DNA of 64,000 nucleotides from Dipteris shenzhenensis (Eukaryota > Polypodiophyta > Polypodiopsida > Gleicheniales), in NCBI GenBank assembly GCA_047967505.1, contig CM106540.1; one strand, given 5' to 3'. Of the stretch, positions 42,600 through 53,945 are shown piece after piece. A model generated the notes under the pieces. It was not told the origin of the DNA, did no database searches, and worked only from the letters and a program-made list of their open reading frames with translations. Each line of letters starts with the position of its first letter. Within the stretch, counting starts at the first letter, position 1. The translations under genes were made by a program, and so were the position numbers.

Positions 42600-43630
42600 C
42601 TATTCTGAGCCATTGGATTCACCATCCACATAAGAGTGATCTGCATTCACATCAACCATGGGTTGATCTACTTTCTCTTTTCCTTTTCGTGATACTTGCA
42701 TACCACTATCTGCATTGCTTTGAGGAGATCCTCCTGATCTCAATTTGCCTGTCCATGGCAAAGTATGTGAGTCACTGCTAGAGGACACTACAGGTCCACT
42801 AATATTTTGTGATTGCTGATGTGAATTCTGTGCAGCATTACCATTTTGTGCATCTACATCATCAATCACATTTACTGGTTTATACCAGCTGCTCATCTCA
42901 TCAAAAACAACATCTCTACTCACTTAAACTTATGAGTAGAAGGGTTATAGCATCTATACCCTTTTTGCTACAGAGAATAACCAATAAAGATGCACTTCTC
43001 AGCTTTTGGATCCAACTTGGATCTCAACTCATCTGGCACATGAACATAGGCAATGCAACAAAAAACTTTCAAATGAGAAATATCTGGTTTCCTACCAATA
43101 TACCTCTCCTCTGGCGTCATGCCATGTATTGCTGTAGTGGGAGTCCTGTTCATTATGTAGACTACTGTAGCAACTGCTTCAGTCCAATAATAATTTGGCA
43201 GGTCTTTTTCGTTGAGCATGGCACGAGAAACCTCTCCAATATGCCTGTTTTTCCTTTCTGCAAGTCCATTTTGCTGTGGGGTATGACTGCATGAATATTG
43301 CTACTTTATGCCATGCTCCTGCAGGAACCTTGCAAACTCATTTGAGAGGTACTCTCCCCCTCCATCTGACCTTAGGCATTTTATTTGCAGGCCCATTTCT
43401 TTTTCAACCATAGCTTTAAAAGCTTTGAAATGCCCAAACACTTCACTTTTCTTTTTCATAAAATACACCCAAACTTTTCTACTGTAGTCATCAATAAAAG
43501 TGACAAAATAATGATAGCCTCCAATAGATGCAGCTAAATTAGTAGTCCACACATCAGAGTGGATTAATTCCAATGGCCTCTTACTCTCTTGAACATGTCT
43601 AGGAAATGGTTTCCTTGCTTGTTTTCCAAA
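42600..43630 (-). pseudogene. copia B integrase and linker
   Basis: Core motifs are visible in order: ELIHSDVW, FVTFIDDYSRKVW, CLRSDGGGEYLS, then after a stop near 43301 HTPQQNGLAERKN with the catalytic Glu, WTEAVATVVYIMNRTP, and FCCIAYVHVPDELRSKLDPK. The linker after SRDVVFDEMSSWY is Ser/Asn-rich (42923-42600). At least four stops interrupt it. Confidence 0.85.
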
Positions 43631-44200
43631 TTAATAGGCTTCACATACATTATGCATTTCTGCAACCTTGAACTTAGGCAATTGTGCAACAATATTTTGG
43701 GCTTGCATTAATTTAAGTCGTTGTACATTAACATGACCAATGCGTTTATGCCACATATCAATATTTGCAACTACACCGGTCCCATGTGCAAACATTGCTA
43801 CACTCAATTCAAGCATGTCCGCATCCAACGTAAACATCATGCCCTTCTTCTTCCCTTTTGCTATCAAGCGACCTTTATTTTTCATATCCTCAACAAAGCA
43901 TCTATGAGGATTAAATTTGACCTGCAAGCCCTGCTCAACCATTTGACCAACAGAAACCAGGTTCTTGGTGATATTCGAGACATGAAATGCATCAGACAGG
44001 TATTTCTTTTTCCCATCCTACATAGACAAAGGAATTTTACCAATCTGCACAATAGGATGTGCAGTATCATCACCAGTCTCCACAAATCCTGGTCTTTCCA
44101 TTTTCCTTGCATCCTGCATCCATTATGCATGACCTTTCATGTGGTTTGATGCACGTGAGTCAACATACCACACATCATTTCTTTCTTCTGCACTTGTCAC
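43631..44200 (-). pseudogene. copia B protease and pre-integrase region
   Basis: The protease site reads VDSRASNHM, so the invariant Gly of DSG is Arg. The frame then gives AFHVSNITKNLVSVGQM (after stops), MVEQGLQVKFNPHRCFVED and the pre-integrase zinc motif MWHKRIGHVNVQRL with CEAY. Stops lie near 44125, 44020 and 43631. Confidence 0.8.
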
Positions 44201-45165
44201 AAAATTGGTCATGTGCTGCACCATAAACAACTGCTCATTTCTGTCATCACCCTGTCTACTAGATGATGCATAATTGCCTTGCTCCAATTTTCCAGTCATG
44301 ATGTCATTCTACTTTTTATAGCAGTCTTTAACCATATGACCCATTTCACCACAGTATTAACATTCAACATTGCTGTTTGGATTTTAGCCTCTCTGCCATC
44401 CACTACTACCTCTTTGGCTCCCCTTGCCGCTGAAGTTACCATGTCCTCCTCCATAGGGCTGGTTTTCTTGAATTTGCTGCATATTCTGATTTTTGCCATG
44501 GCCTCCAAATCGGCCTGCTCTACCTCTTCCAGCATTTGAGTAGAAGGAAGCTTATTTTGAAGTTCCTCCCGAAGAAGATGCACCACCATTTCTGTGCTCT
44601 TCAAAAATTAGAAGAGCAATCAACTCCTCAAAATCAGGAAAATTCTCACGGATGGCAACGAACGTCCATAATTGTGCATAATCCTTTCCTAGACCATTCA
44701 AGGCCTCAGAAACTAAATCATCATCTTCCACTGGCGACCCAATAGAAGCAAGTGCATCTGCAATCTTCTTCACCTTCATGTGGTAGTCATTGATGCTCAT
44801 ATTTTCTCTTTGCTCATTATGCAATGAGCTGCATTTTCCTGGCTTGCATATTTGTGCTATACGTTTTTGTCAAAGTATCGCACGCCTCCTTCGGCATGCT
44901 TGCATCCTGAATATGCACAATCATAGAACCTGAAATACTCATAGACAGCCAATACATAACTTTTCTGGCTCTCTCATGCTAGCCTTTAAATGCGTGCAAC
45001 TCCTGTTGATTGGGAACATTAGGAATAACTGGTTCTTGTTCAGCTCCAGTAATGAACTCCCAATAGCCTTTTCCCTTAAGGAAATTCATCATTCTAAACT
45101 TTCATGCTTAGAAGTTGTTCTTGTCAAGCTTTTCAGTGACTATCTATGAAAGAGCATCAGACGCC
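44201..45165 (-). pseudogene. copia B gag
   Basis: From about 45150 the sense strand reads EKLDKNNF..., MNFLKGKGYWEFITG, RARKVMYWLSMSISGS and DASMPKEACDTLTKTY across frames, then the open stretch 44824-44552 (NMSINDYHMKVKKIADAL and NFPDFEELIALLIFEEHR). A CCHC knuckle (C..CGEMGHMVKDC) lies near 44320-44360 with a stop inside. Gag packages element RNA in intact copies. Confidence 0.8.
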
Positions 45166-45359
45166 GTTACAGAATACTGTAAAAATATTCTGTCACTGCA
45201 AAAAACACAACTTCTGCCTCACAAGGGCAAATCTGCAAAACTGACGAAAGTGGTATTTGACCACACAGTCACTTCTTAGTGACAATTTTGCATCAACAGG
45301 CACTAAGAATGATTCTGTCACTCCCAATATCTCTGCACACAGGCATACGATGCAGTTTC

Positions 45360-46093
45360 TATTAGATATCAATGCTGCACTCTCGTGTAACTACGCGAGA
45401 ACCAGCTAACTCTACTTGTAAGCCCCCCATATGAGGAGAAGGCATTTGAGTAGCTCGGTTATCCAGTAGGTCCTGGTTTGGACACCAAATGGGGGCCATG
45501 TGTGGCCTGATGGCTGGACGGCTTCAGATAGAGTTGGCACACTGCCAACTAGGTTACATGCAAGTGCGGGAAGGCATTCCATGACTGACCGCATTGAGTA
45601 TAGATGGAGCATTTCCCGGGGCAGCCCACTCTCGGGTTGTGGGGCTCATTTGGAGCCCCAGATGATCCCCAATGGCTCTGGGCCAAATGATGACCGTAGG
45701 ACAGTTGCTCTATTTTGCACCACGGTTCTATCGTGTGGTCGGTGGCCTATTTTGAGACCGACCCCTAGTTGGCCGTTTTGGGCGGATTGGGTCGGTCACC
45801 AATTGGGTCTAACTGACTACGACTGGTGGCTATATAAGAGCAAGCCCGTGAAGCCCATCATCATCACTAGCTACAGCAACCCTGATTCCTTAGCATCTAG
45901 CCTCCGTCCTCTACTATTTCCAGCATGCCATCGAAGCTTCTCTCATAGGAGCACATGGCTGGGAGGCAACGCCATCTATTGTATCAGTCTTACAGTAATC
46001 AAAATTTTTTGATTCTCCATACTATCTGCTTTTCTCTCTTGCATATGAGATCCTGTTTTACATTGAGCACAGACGTTGTATTGTTTTCTTACA
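45360..46093 (+). repeat. 5' LTR, copia family A second copy
   Basis: It begins TATTAGATATCAATGC, where other copies have TGTTAG, so the terminal TG is mutated to TA. It ends ...TTTCTTACA. It is the same family as 9457-10195 and 20125-20856. Confidence 0.9.
45831..45838 (+). promoter_or_regulatory. TATA box in the copia A LTR
   Basis: TATATAAG is preserved in all three LTR copies, with a CCAATTGGG block about 35 bp upstream. It is the probable core promoter of the element. Confidence 0.65.
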
Positions 46094-46105
46094 TGGTATC
46101 AGAGC
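46094..46105 (+). other. Primer-binding site, tRNA-iMet
   Basis: TGGTATCAGAGC directly abuts the LTR end. Confidence 0.92.
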
Positions 46106-46163
46106 TTGGGCTCTAGTAAGAAGATTTGGTAGTGTGTTTCTCTTTGCGAGCAGATTGTGAGAG

Positions 46164-47060
46164 ATGGCCCAACCCGCAAGACTGCGAATCCCAATGTTCA
46201 ACGATAGTAGAAAGTTGGACGGCACTAACTATCCACTCTGGAAGTTCAAGATGAAGACCATCCTAAGTGCATATGAGCTTTGGGATACTGCTATTGGGGT
46301 GGACGTGATGCCAGTTTTGCGAGACCGGATCTAGCCAATGCAGGACAACAGATAGTACCAATTGCGGATGAGATTGTCGCGTGGACAAGAAGAAATGCAG
46401 ATGTGTTGTGTTCTATTGTCTGCAGTGTAAGTGATTTTGTCATGGCATTAATTCAACATGTCACCACAGGAGAGGAGGCATGGAAGGTCTTGAAAAATCA
46501 GTACGAGACCACGAATCAGATGTGGATCCAGAATCTGGAGACTCAACTCACGAATGAGAAATTGTTTGAGTCTGAAGTGGTAGAGAAGTTCATCACCAGG
46601 GTGAAGAATCTGCGCGATCAGATGACTGCGATTGGCATCACCATCACCAACGAGAATCTAGCATGAAGGTGCATACGGATTCTCCCACCAAAGTACGACG
46701 GTCTTGTTATGGTGCTGAATACATAGAATAGAAATCTGCCCCTCAACTTTGAGGATTTCAGTGCAATGCTTCTGGAGGAGGAGATGCGTCAAAAGACGAG
46801 GACTGGAGAAGATTCCGTTTTATCGGCTAGATCAAAGAAAGGTAAGGGTAAGGACTCTGGTAACCCATCTTCTTCTGATGATAAAAAGAGAAAGAAGAAG
46901 ATCAAGTGCTTCTATTGCAACAAGGCAGGGCGCAAGCAAAATGACTGCCAAAAGAAGATTGCGGATGAGAAGAACGGAGTAAAGAAAGAGTCAAGCAACA
47001 ACGCGCAGGAAGTACCAGTAGAGCTGTTCGTAGAAATTGAGGAGATTTGCAGGGAGGCAA
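46164..47060 (+). pseudogene. copia A gag, second copy
   Basis: The ATG at 46164 gives MAQPARLRIPMF (Arg codon CGA, unlike the TGA of the other copy), KLDGTNYPLWKFKMK, then a frameshift near 46300. The capsid region continues with ADEIVAWTRRNADVLCSIVC to a stop at 46665, and a further frame (46766 on) gives FSAMLLEEEMRQKT and a CCHC knuckle CFYCNKAGRKQNDC, where the His of the knuckle is Arg. Confidence 0.88.
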
Positions 47061-47400
47061 TTCATGTACCTGCAGATGAGCCTTGGATTATTGACAGTGG
47101 TGCATCACGCCACATGACCAGTCGGAAGGATTGGTATACCTCTCTACATCCGGTAGGGAATGACATCATGGTAGCAGTCGGAAATGATGCAAAATATCCA
47201 GCAAAAGGAAAAGGTACGATTTCTCTCAAGTCAAATGGAGTTATAAAACAGTTGTCCAATGTTCTTTATGTGCCAGCTATCAAGAGGAACTTGTTGTCCG
47301 TTTCTGCGATCACGGATCGGGACCAGAGGCAAAGGGTTACCATCTCTATAATCCTGTTACCAAGAAGGTAATAGTAAGTCATGATGTGGTCTTCTTAGAA
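47061..47400 (+). pseudogene. copia A protease and deletion junction, second copy
   Basis: The protease site WIIDSGASRHMTSRKDWY is intact. The frame passes through VIKQLSNVLYVPAIKRN (CAG where the other copy has TAG) to SAITDRD. There it meets sequence from after the integrase core in another frame (NPVTKKVIVSHDVVF). The junction near 47320 deletes nearly all of integrase. Confidence 0.88.
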
Positions 47401-49420
47401 TAGCCACATCAGATATGTCAAGACAAATGCCCAGGTTGCAGATAAAGGTATCTGCAACTCTTTTGGTAAAGATTAGTTATCTCTTTTTAGAGACGCTTTG
47501 GGTACAAGCTCATGCTGGGCTTGAGGGGTAGAATTGTTGATGTGAACAGATAATATATGTATGCACTTGTACATGGATGGTATATGAATATAGAGAATGA
47601 TAACGCACATGAGCTGGCATCTTTAAAGCTTATTTGAAAATAGACTTATGTGGCTTTCCTTGTATATTGAGATGGAGTGTAGTAGAGGTAAGTGACTTTG
47701 TATGAAGTTCTTCACCCGAGTAATGTGAAGGAAGGATTCATGAGCATCTCCCCTTGTGTCTTCATCCCCTTGCTCCTAATCCTTACACGGCTCTTCTTTT
47801 CCTTTCACCCTGTCACACCAACGCCGATCACTAGAATCTAAATGTGGATCAGAGGAACCCCACCCTTCTGTAATCATAATTTGCCTACCCCATGATGACC
47901 AACTACATTACACATTAAATGAAATGCCAAATCCAAATATCGAGCTATACCGATGACACAAAAGTGCTGACACAAGCATCGCATATGGGTGAAAGCTTGA
48001 TCCATACCGATGAAAAATATGGGTGAAGACAAAAATGGTGGTTGTATTTTTCAATTATAAAATATAGAGAGCTCATTGCATAATGACATGCACCACTACC
48101 AAGTAACTAAAAGATTGATGAGATGTTTTGGGTAGCTCTTAGATTCTAACTCCAAAAATCCATTCCCTCCTCGGTGTAGATGATCATGTTGTTAACCATT
48201 TGTTCCCATATCCTCCAAGTTGAAGAGCTTCAGTCTACTATATTCACCGTATGTGCTATCATCAATCTATATTCACCGTTTGCACTATCTTCTAGCTCAA
48301 CTTCAATTCCCCCACATCTCTGGTCTACTGAGGATTCAAACAAGTATAGTGCGATGAACTTCTTTTGAAAGCGTGAGTGGTGAAGTTGAGAATTAGTGCA
48401 TAATTTTGCTGCACACTTTCAAGATTCATAAAAAATTTGTGAACTTCCCTTTTAAATTTCACGCTTCCAAACACCCACTCTCCCACTCCCCTCACCTACT
48501 GCACTTTTACACAACATGCATATATCTCTATGTATACTGGTCCTAGATTTTTATGTATATGCCTAAAGCTCTTAGGAGACTCAAGTTCCCTCTCTGTGCC
48601 GCTCTACTATCTCCATCACTCCCTCTTTCTCTCTATGCTAATGAAGCTCTTTTCGTGAGGTTGCTCTAATTTCAGTGACATTTTTTATTTTTGGGGATGT
48701 AATTCTATGAACCGGGAAGCTCAATATGGATAGCAAGTTTAAGCATTGTTGAGAATAGACTTTCAAAAGTTTCCCTTTTTTTCTTCACAATGACTCGTGA
48801 ATTTAGAGTTTTGAAACATATATTTACTTTTAGTCTTTCTTTCTTTATAGAGATAATGGTAGCTAATGCATCTCAGAAGGCATCTAAGAAGATATCACAA
48901 GTGCAAGTCCCAATACAAAAGATTTTTTTTCGGTATGCATGTGAGTTTAATGAGGAGTATGGGCTCAGTATGCTTGGAATATATCAAAGCGACATGAACA
49001 AGTTCAAAAGACATCAACCTTGTAGATTGGGAGTCTGTATTTGCATGTCCCACACTAGTTTTTGGGCAAAAGAAAATAAAGTCCTACCATGTACGTGATG
49101 AGTATTCCAAGAAGCTTGTGCAGAGTCACTAGGAAGTCTATCAAGAGGGGCCACCCAATTACAAAATCGGACTATTTTTTTGCAAAGTCTTTTGCCTTGT
49201 AGAACTGCAAGTAAGCGCAAAGAGCTAAGGACATGCATCCTTTCACAATTGCATGGGCTCCATTTGTAGGGAGTGCAACGGAACATGCCGAGGTCCGCCG
49301 AGGGAATCTAGATGCAAAGTGCAAGAGGTGGGGAGAGAATATGAGATCTTTTCATGTTGTGTTCCCTTCACCACCCAATGTAAAACCTATAATTTCCACA
49401 ACACCAGTGAAAAATATGTT
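47401..49420. other. Intergenic, no recognised gene
   Basis: A GCTTGAGGGGTAGAATTG phrase at 47520 looks like a copia polypurine tract, so remnants of another copia 3' end may start here. The plus frame at 48790-49098 (102 codons) has no motif I know. No repeats stand out. Confidence 0.4.
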
Positions 49421-52094
49421 TTATATGAGCCCATAATTCCAAAAAAAGTAGAAAGATGGCATTGCTAGAATGACAAGTGCAACTGAAATTAGGTTGGGAT
49501 TTCTGAAGTTGGTGCTTGACGAGGAACGCACGGTCCTTGACGTCACTATCTGGGACTTGAATAGAGCAGAAGGAAAGCGCACAAAGATGAGCAGGATGGA
49601 AGCAGGACTATTAAGTCTTGGAGAGGATGTTGATGATTGAGAAAGGTTGCTACAAATGTTCCAAATATGAGCAATATCTATGATCAAGAGACCCAAATCA
49701 TAGAATTTCTTAGGAATACCTTGGACTTCACTCAGGACATAAGGAAGACACCATTGTATGAACTTTTGTGTTTCCTCTGCCTTGTAACTCTCAAAATACT
49801 TGCTAGGAAACCTTGGCCATCGACCATATCGGATGGAATAAGGTGTGGCCAATGTCATTCTATGAGTTGCTTCATCGATTTCTTTCTTCACTCTATTATC
49901 GATATCTCTTATTTATAGAGCTCATGTACTTTGAAAACATATTCAATGCTAGTATGTGCATACAATCGTACACAAGATCAAGAGATAAGTCAAACCCATA
50001 AAGATCATATAATCTCCATAGACATGATCTACCTGAAAGACCAGCCTCTTTAAGAATGTCTTCATGTTGCGTTTGAGTGCTTGCTCGCTCTGCAAGAAGC
50101 AAGTCTCTCAACATATCTTTTGTGGACCTCTTGGCTGGAGCATATTTGAATTGGAATCTATTTTGGTCATAAAGGTATCGACTCAATCCTGCACATTCTA
50201 AAGTAGCTATAGGTTTGTCTCTACGACAAAAAGCTTGGCCACCATCTTTAAAAGCTCCAATCTTACATTGAGCTGGATGGTCACCAGTCACCATCATAAG
50301 CATAGCACGTGCTTTGAAGGTTTGGGAAAAAGAGCTATCACACCCAAAAATTAAAGGCATTGGATAATTGAAATCTATATCAATTCCATCTATGAACAAA
50401 CTTTCTAATTCATCTATCAAAGGTTTCATAAAAACATGAAAGAGTTTGCTTCAGCTTCCTATAATTTTTTTGCAACTAAATGGAATGAACAAGACTGGTA
50501 TTGCTCCAATTATGGACTTCTTTCCACAATTGAGAACCTTTATCTCGATGACGCCACAATTCTTCTGGGTTGTTCTTGATGTCTGGAACCCATCCCAGTG
50601 TAATAAGAGAGCAAAATTGCGTGGATCTCCCTATATATGTAAACAAAGACACATTTAGAGTACAACATTACGTGGAATTCTCAAACATAAATTAATTAGA
50701 GACCACACATAGTATATATGTAAAAAATTTACCTTACAGAGTCTTTGTGGACCTTGTATCAAAGCTCGACAAGCCTTGCAAACAAATTTGTAAATTTTCT
50801 CACGTTCTTTCCAACCCTCCAAAAGTGCTTCCGATTTAAGAGAAGATGGCCATGCTGTATAAGCTTGTTTGCAATACCCCTTCTCACATACCAATGGCAA
50901 CTCAAACTCCGATTCTGGATCCCAAAACTTTTTAACACTTTTACATTTACTGCCATCCCAGAACTCATCAATTCTAATATCTTCATTAGAATTGTTCGAT
51001 ACCAACCATTTGTCTTTATTTCACCACATTTCCAATATTTCGTGGCATAAAGATCTACTTTTAGTAAGTAGTTTCAATTGTTCACCGATCGAAATGGTCA
51101 AAACATAACATTTCCTTTCTAGGCACTGCACATTTCTCACACTTCTCACAACCTGTTAAACAATCGCGCTTTAATTTTCTCTTTCCAGTGACATTTCTAT
51201 TGCATTGGCATTCAACAGTGTTACCACTATAAGCGTCCTCTTTGCTTGGTAGATAGAGTATTGGAGCATGTATGGAATCCTCTTTTCCTTGACATATTCT
51301 ATATCTCTTTGATTCAACCACATTCCAAGCCTTGTCAACATAGTAGTTAATTGCTCCCAACATGTGGGAACAGTTATTCCATTTAGACTTCCATCCCATG
51401 TTTCTGGAAGTTGGACCAATAGTTTACTCAAACTCGATCTTTTTGTGCCTTCATGTGTTGTAGACCTAGGACCACCCATATCTCCAAATAGAATTTTAAG
51501 CATACTATCTTGGAACTCCACTGAAGCTTGATGTCCATCCCAAAGAGCTTGCAACTCAATCAATCTTTGTATGATTTTATCAGCAAGAGATAAATGGCTA
51601 TCCTCTCCTAAAGCATCCATGTTATCCTCTTCATCATCCAACCTATCCTGTTCATGCATATCAGTAAATTCATCGTTCCCTTCCATCTGATGCATAGGCT
51701 CATTGTTCTCCTCTTCTTCAGGTCCACAAGAGCTAAAGTGTGGAGCATGCAAACCAAGATTTTCTGCAATAGTTTCAAATCGCTCATCGACTTGCATATG
51801 CCTTGCATAAGTTCATGGAGTGACCAAGCGGCCACCATGGCAATAAGTTTCACATCTACACCATACCCGCCTCCGTCGATTAGATGATTCAATGAGTTCT
51901 TCATTCACTACAGTATCATTGTCAATAGAGTTCTCCTCATTCACATTCCTCAAAATTGATGCGTGTAAGTTTCCAATGGAGTCTTGTTGCAAATGCACAT
52001 AATACGTCCTCCAACTCACATCTTAATAGCCAAGAGGCGAATGCCTACACCTATAATTGCATCTACATCTCTGTAGGCTATCATCTTTTGCCAT
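49421..52094 (-). pseudogene. CACTA (En/Spm, TNP2-like) transposase gene
   Basis: An ATG at 52094 opens a Cys-rich start (RCRCNYRCRHSPLGY, then WRTYYVHL) and a second like module (VWCRCETYCHGGRLV, TYARHM). A frameshift near 51310 leads to RYRICQGKEDSIHAP and a Cys cluster CEKCEKCAVPRKEMLCFDHF. Next are FWDGSKCKSVKKFWDP, CEKGYCKQAY and CKACRALIQ, an intron, then RNFALLLHWDGFQTSRTTQK with a candidate first Asp, PLIDELESLFIDGI, FKARAMLMMVTGDHPAQ, VYDCMHILALNMF (like the DxMH block of TNP2) and IRYGRWPRFPSKYFESYKAEE. The order matches the CACTA Transposase_21 core at a distance. Several stops and two or more frameshifts inactivate it. I did not find its CACTA termini. Confidence 0.7.
50631..50732 (-). 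other. Intron of the CACTA-like gene
   Basis: GTAAATTTTT at the donor and ACATATATAG at the acceptor bound 102 bp of AT-rich sequence. The exons join in the same phase (...RLCK|GDPRNFA...), so the intron is credible. Confidence 0.7.
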
Positions 52095-52439
52095 CTGGAA
52101 TAAGGCACATGAAATCATAAATAAAACACCCTAGAGAACAAACACTTACATAAGCTCAACAAAGTCCATCACAAGCATAGAGACATAGCATTTATAAACA
52201 TGTATAAACACACTTAAAATAAAAACACATAGTAGGGTCCTAAGTATGGGCAACTAGTGCCAGTCGTATAGACGGCCTCCCAACAGATATCATCAAAGTA
52301 GCCTCACCCATGGTATAACCGTAGGTAAGCCGTTGTAGGCCATGCAAATGCACATCCTAGCAATGACTCCATGGATAAAGAAGGACTATACCCGTGATAT
52401 TTTATCACTTCTGGTACTTAGCTCCCACACATAGGACCA
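52095..52439. other. Upstream spacer of the CACTA-like gene
   Basis: No TIR-like sub-terminal repeats or promoter motif could be identified with confidence. Confidence 0.4.
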
Positions 52440-53220
52440 TAGATACGTGTCTAGCATAGCATAAGTGCATAGCATATCATAACATAAAAATGAAACTGCC
52501 ATAACATAAGCAAATAAAAGAAATATTGCCATACCATATAGACAAGGCATAAACCCAATGAAACATAGAAGCACAAACAATGGCATTCACAAAGGCACAA
52601 ACAATAACATAGACATATAGAAACACCAATAGAAACATAGGCATAGACTATAGAAACACCAATAGAAACATAGGCATAGACTATAGCATAAATAGCATAG
52701 AAGCATGTAGAAACATAGGCAAGCATAAACCTAGGCATTCATCAATGGCAAAGAAGGCATCCATAAACATTTAAAGAGTAGACCCATAAAGCATAAAGCA
52801 TAAAACATGCATATAGAATTAGGCATATAGGCATTCACATCGGCATATAGACATATAGAAGCATAGACTAAAGAAGCATAGGCAAATAGGCATTCACATA
52901 AAGCATAGAAATAGGCATTCACATAAAGCATAATCTTAATAGGCATAGAAGCATAGACTAAAGAAGCATAGACTAATATGCATATAGACATAGAAGCATA
53001 GACTAATAGGCATATACACATATAGAAGCATAGACTAAAGAAGCATAGGCAAATAGGCATTCACATAAACATAGAAATAGGCACTCACATAAAGCATAAA
53101 CTTAATAGGCATTCACATAAAGCATAGAAATAGGCATTAAGCATAAAGAAGGCATCCATAAAAATTTAAAGAGTACATCCATAAAGCATAAAGCATAAAA
53201 CATGCATATAGAATTAGGCA
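52440..53220. repeat. Low-complexity minisatellite (AGCATAGAC/AAGCATAGGC)n
   Basis: Many variants of CATAGAAGCATAGACTAA, ATAGGCATTCACATAAAGC and AACATAGGCATAGACTATAG occur. A ~75-bp block starting GGCATCCATAAA.ATTTAAAG occurs at about 52757 and again at 53147. Long minus-strand frames rich in Tyr, Cys, Met and Leu come from this composition. Confidence 0.85.
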
Positions 53221-53224
53221 GGTG

Positions 53225-53945
53225 TGTATGATGGTATGCCTTCCACACACCAAAATAGACCCTTGCATAGTACCTTCAAGTTGGATCATAAAAGTGTTAT
53301 GGTATGCCTTCCACACACCAAATAGTGGGATCATTTACTAAGTTCATGTACCCCATCTTCCTTGCATGAATCCACCATAGTGGGATCATTCGATAAGTTC
53401 ATGCAAGACTTACCTTCGAGTCATCGAACCATACACGTAGATGTAACTTGAATAGACCACCAAAATTAGAATACCCAAACATAACTTGCATAGACCATCA
53501 TTTGAGTATCTTCATGCAGCACTTACCATAGGGTCAATGATCCATACACCCAATTCATGTGCATAGACCCACCAAAATGTGGGATCATTTGATAAGTTCA
53601 TGTATCCATCTTCCTTGCATGCATCCACCATAGTGGGATCATTTGAGTAAGTTCGTGTAGGACTTACCTTAGGGTCAATGATCCATACACCCAGATTTCC
53701 CGTGCACCGACCAAAATGTGGGATCATTTGATAAATTCATGTATCCAACTTCCTTGCATGCATCCACCATAGTGGGATCATTTAATAAGTTCATGCAAGA
53801 ATTATCTTAGTGCTAACAATCCATACACCCAGATTTCCCGTGCATAGACCCACCAAGCTAGGAATCGTCCCATAAGTTCATGAATCCCAACTTCCTTGCA
53901 TGCATCCATCATACTGGGATCATTTGATGAGTTTATGCATCCCCA
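53225..53945. repeat. Tandem repeat, ~140-bp unit
   Basis: Units contain GTGGGATCATTTGATAAGTT, CATGTATCCA.CTTCCTTGC, ATGCATCCACCATAGTGGG and GGGTCAATGATCCATACACC. Full units start near 53581, 53719 and 53861, with partial ones from 53332. An ATGGTATGCCTTCCACACACC phrase occurs at 53229 and 53299. Confidence 0.8.

Larger units (their letters stand above)
40868..45359 (-). mobile_element. copia family B element, old, 5' LTR lost
   Basis: Gag, protease, integrase, reverse transcriptase and RNase H follow in copia order on the minus strand from about 45.15 kb to 40.9 kb, with many stops and frameshifts. The 5' end is cut at 45359 by the LTR of a family A element in opposite orientation. The density of lesions makes it the most decayed large element in the window. 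Confidence 0.85.
45360..47400 (+). mobile_element. copia family A, second copy, internally deleted and 3' truncated
   Basis: It has a 734-bp 5' LTR, a canonical primer site, gag and protease. Within ...SAITDRD the frame jumps to a segment matching the post-integrase region (YNPVTKKVIVSHDVVF), so integrase is deleted. No reverse transcriptase or matching 3' LTR follows. It gives the reference sequence for judging the mutations of the 9.46-20.86 kb copy. Confidence 0.85.

Noticed and set aside
45500-46012. 170-codon plus-strand frame, with counterparts at 9707-10072 and 20324-20579
   Set aside because: It lies wholly within the copia A LTR and crosses the TATA box; the related frames are shared only because the LTRs are copies. 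No protein family is recognisable.
52386-53060. Cys/Tyr/Met-rich minus-strand frames, membrane-protein-like
   Set aside because: They come from the CATAGAAGCATAGAC-type minisatellite and disappear with its period changes.
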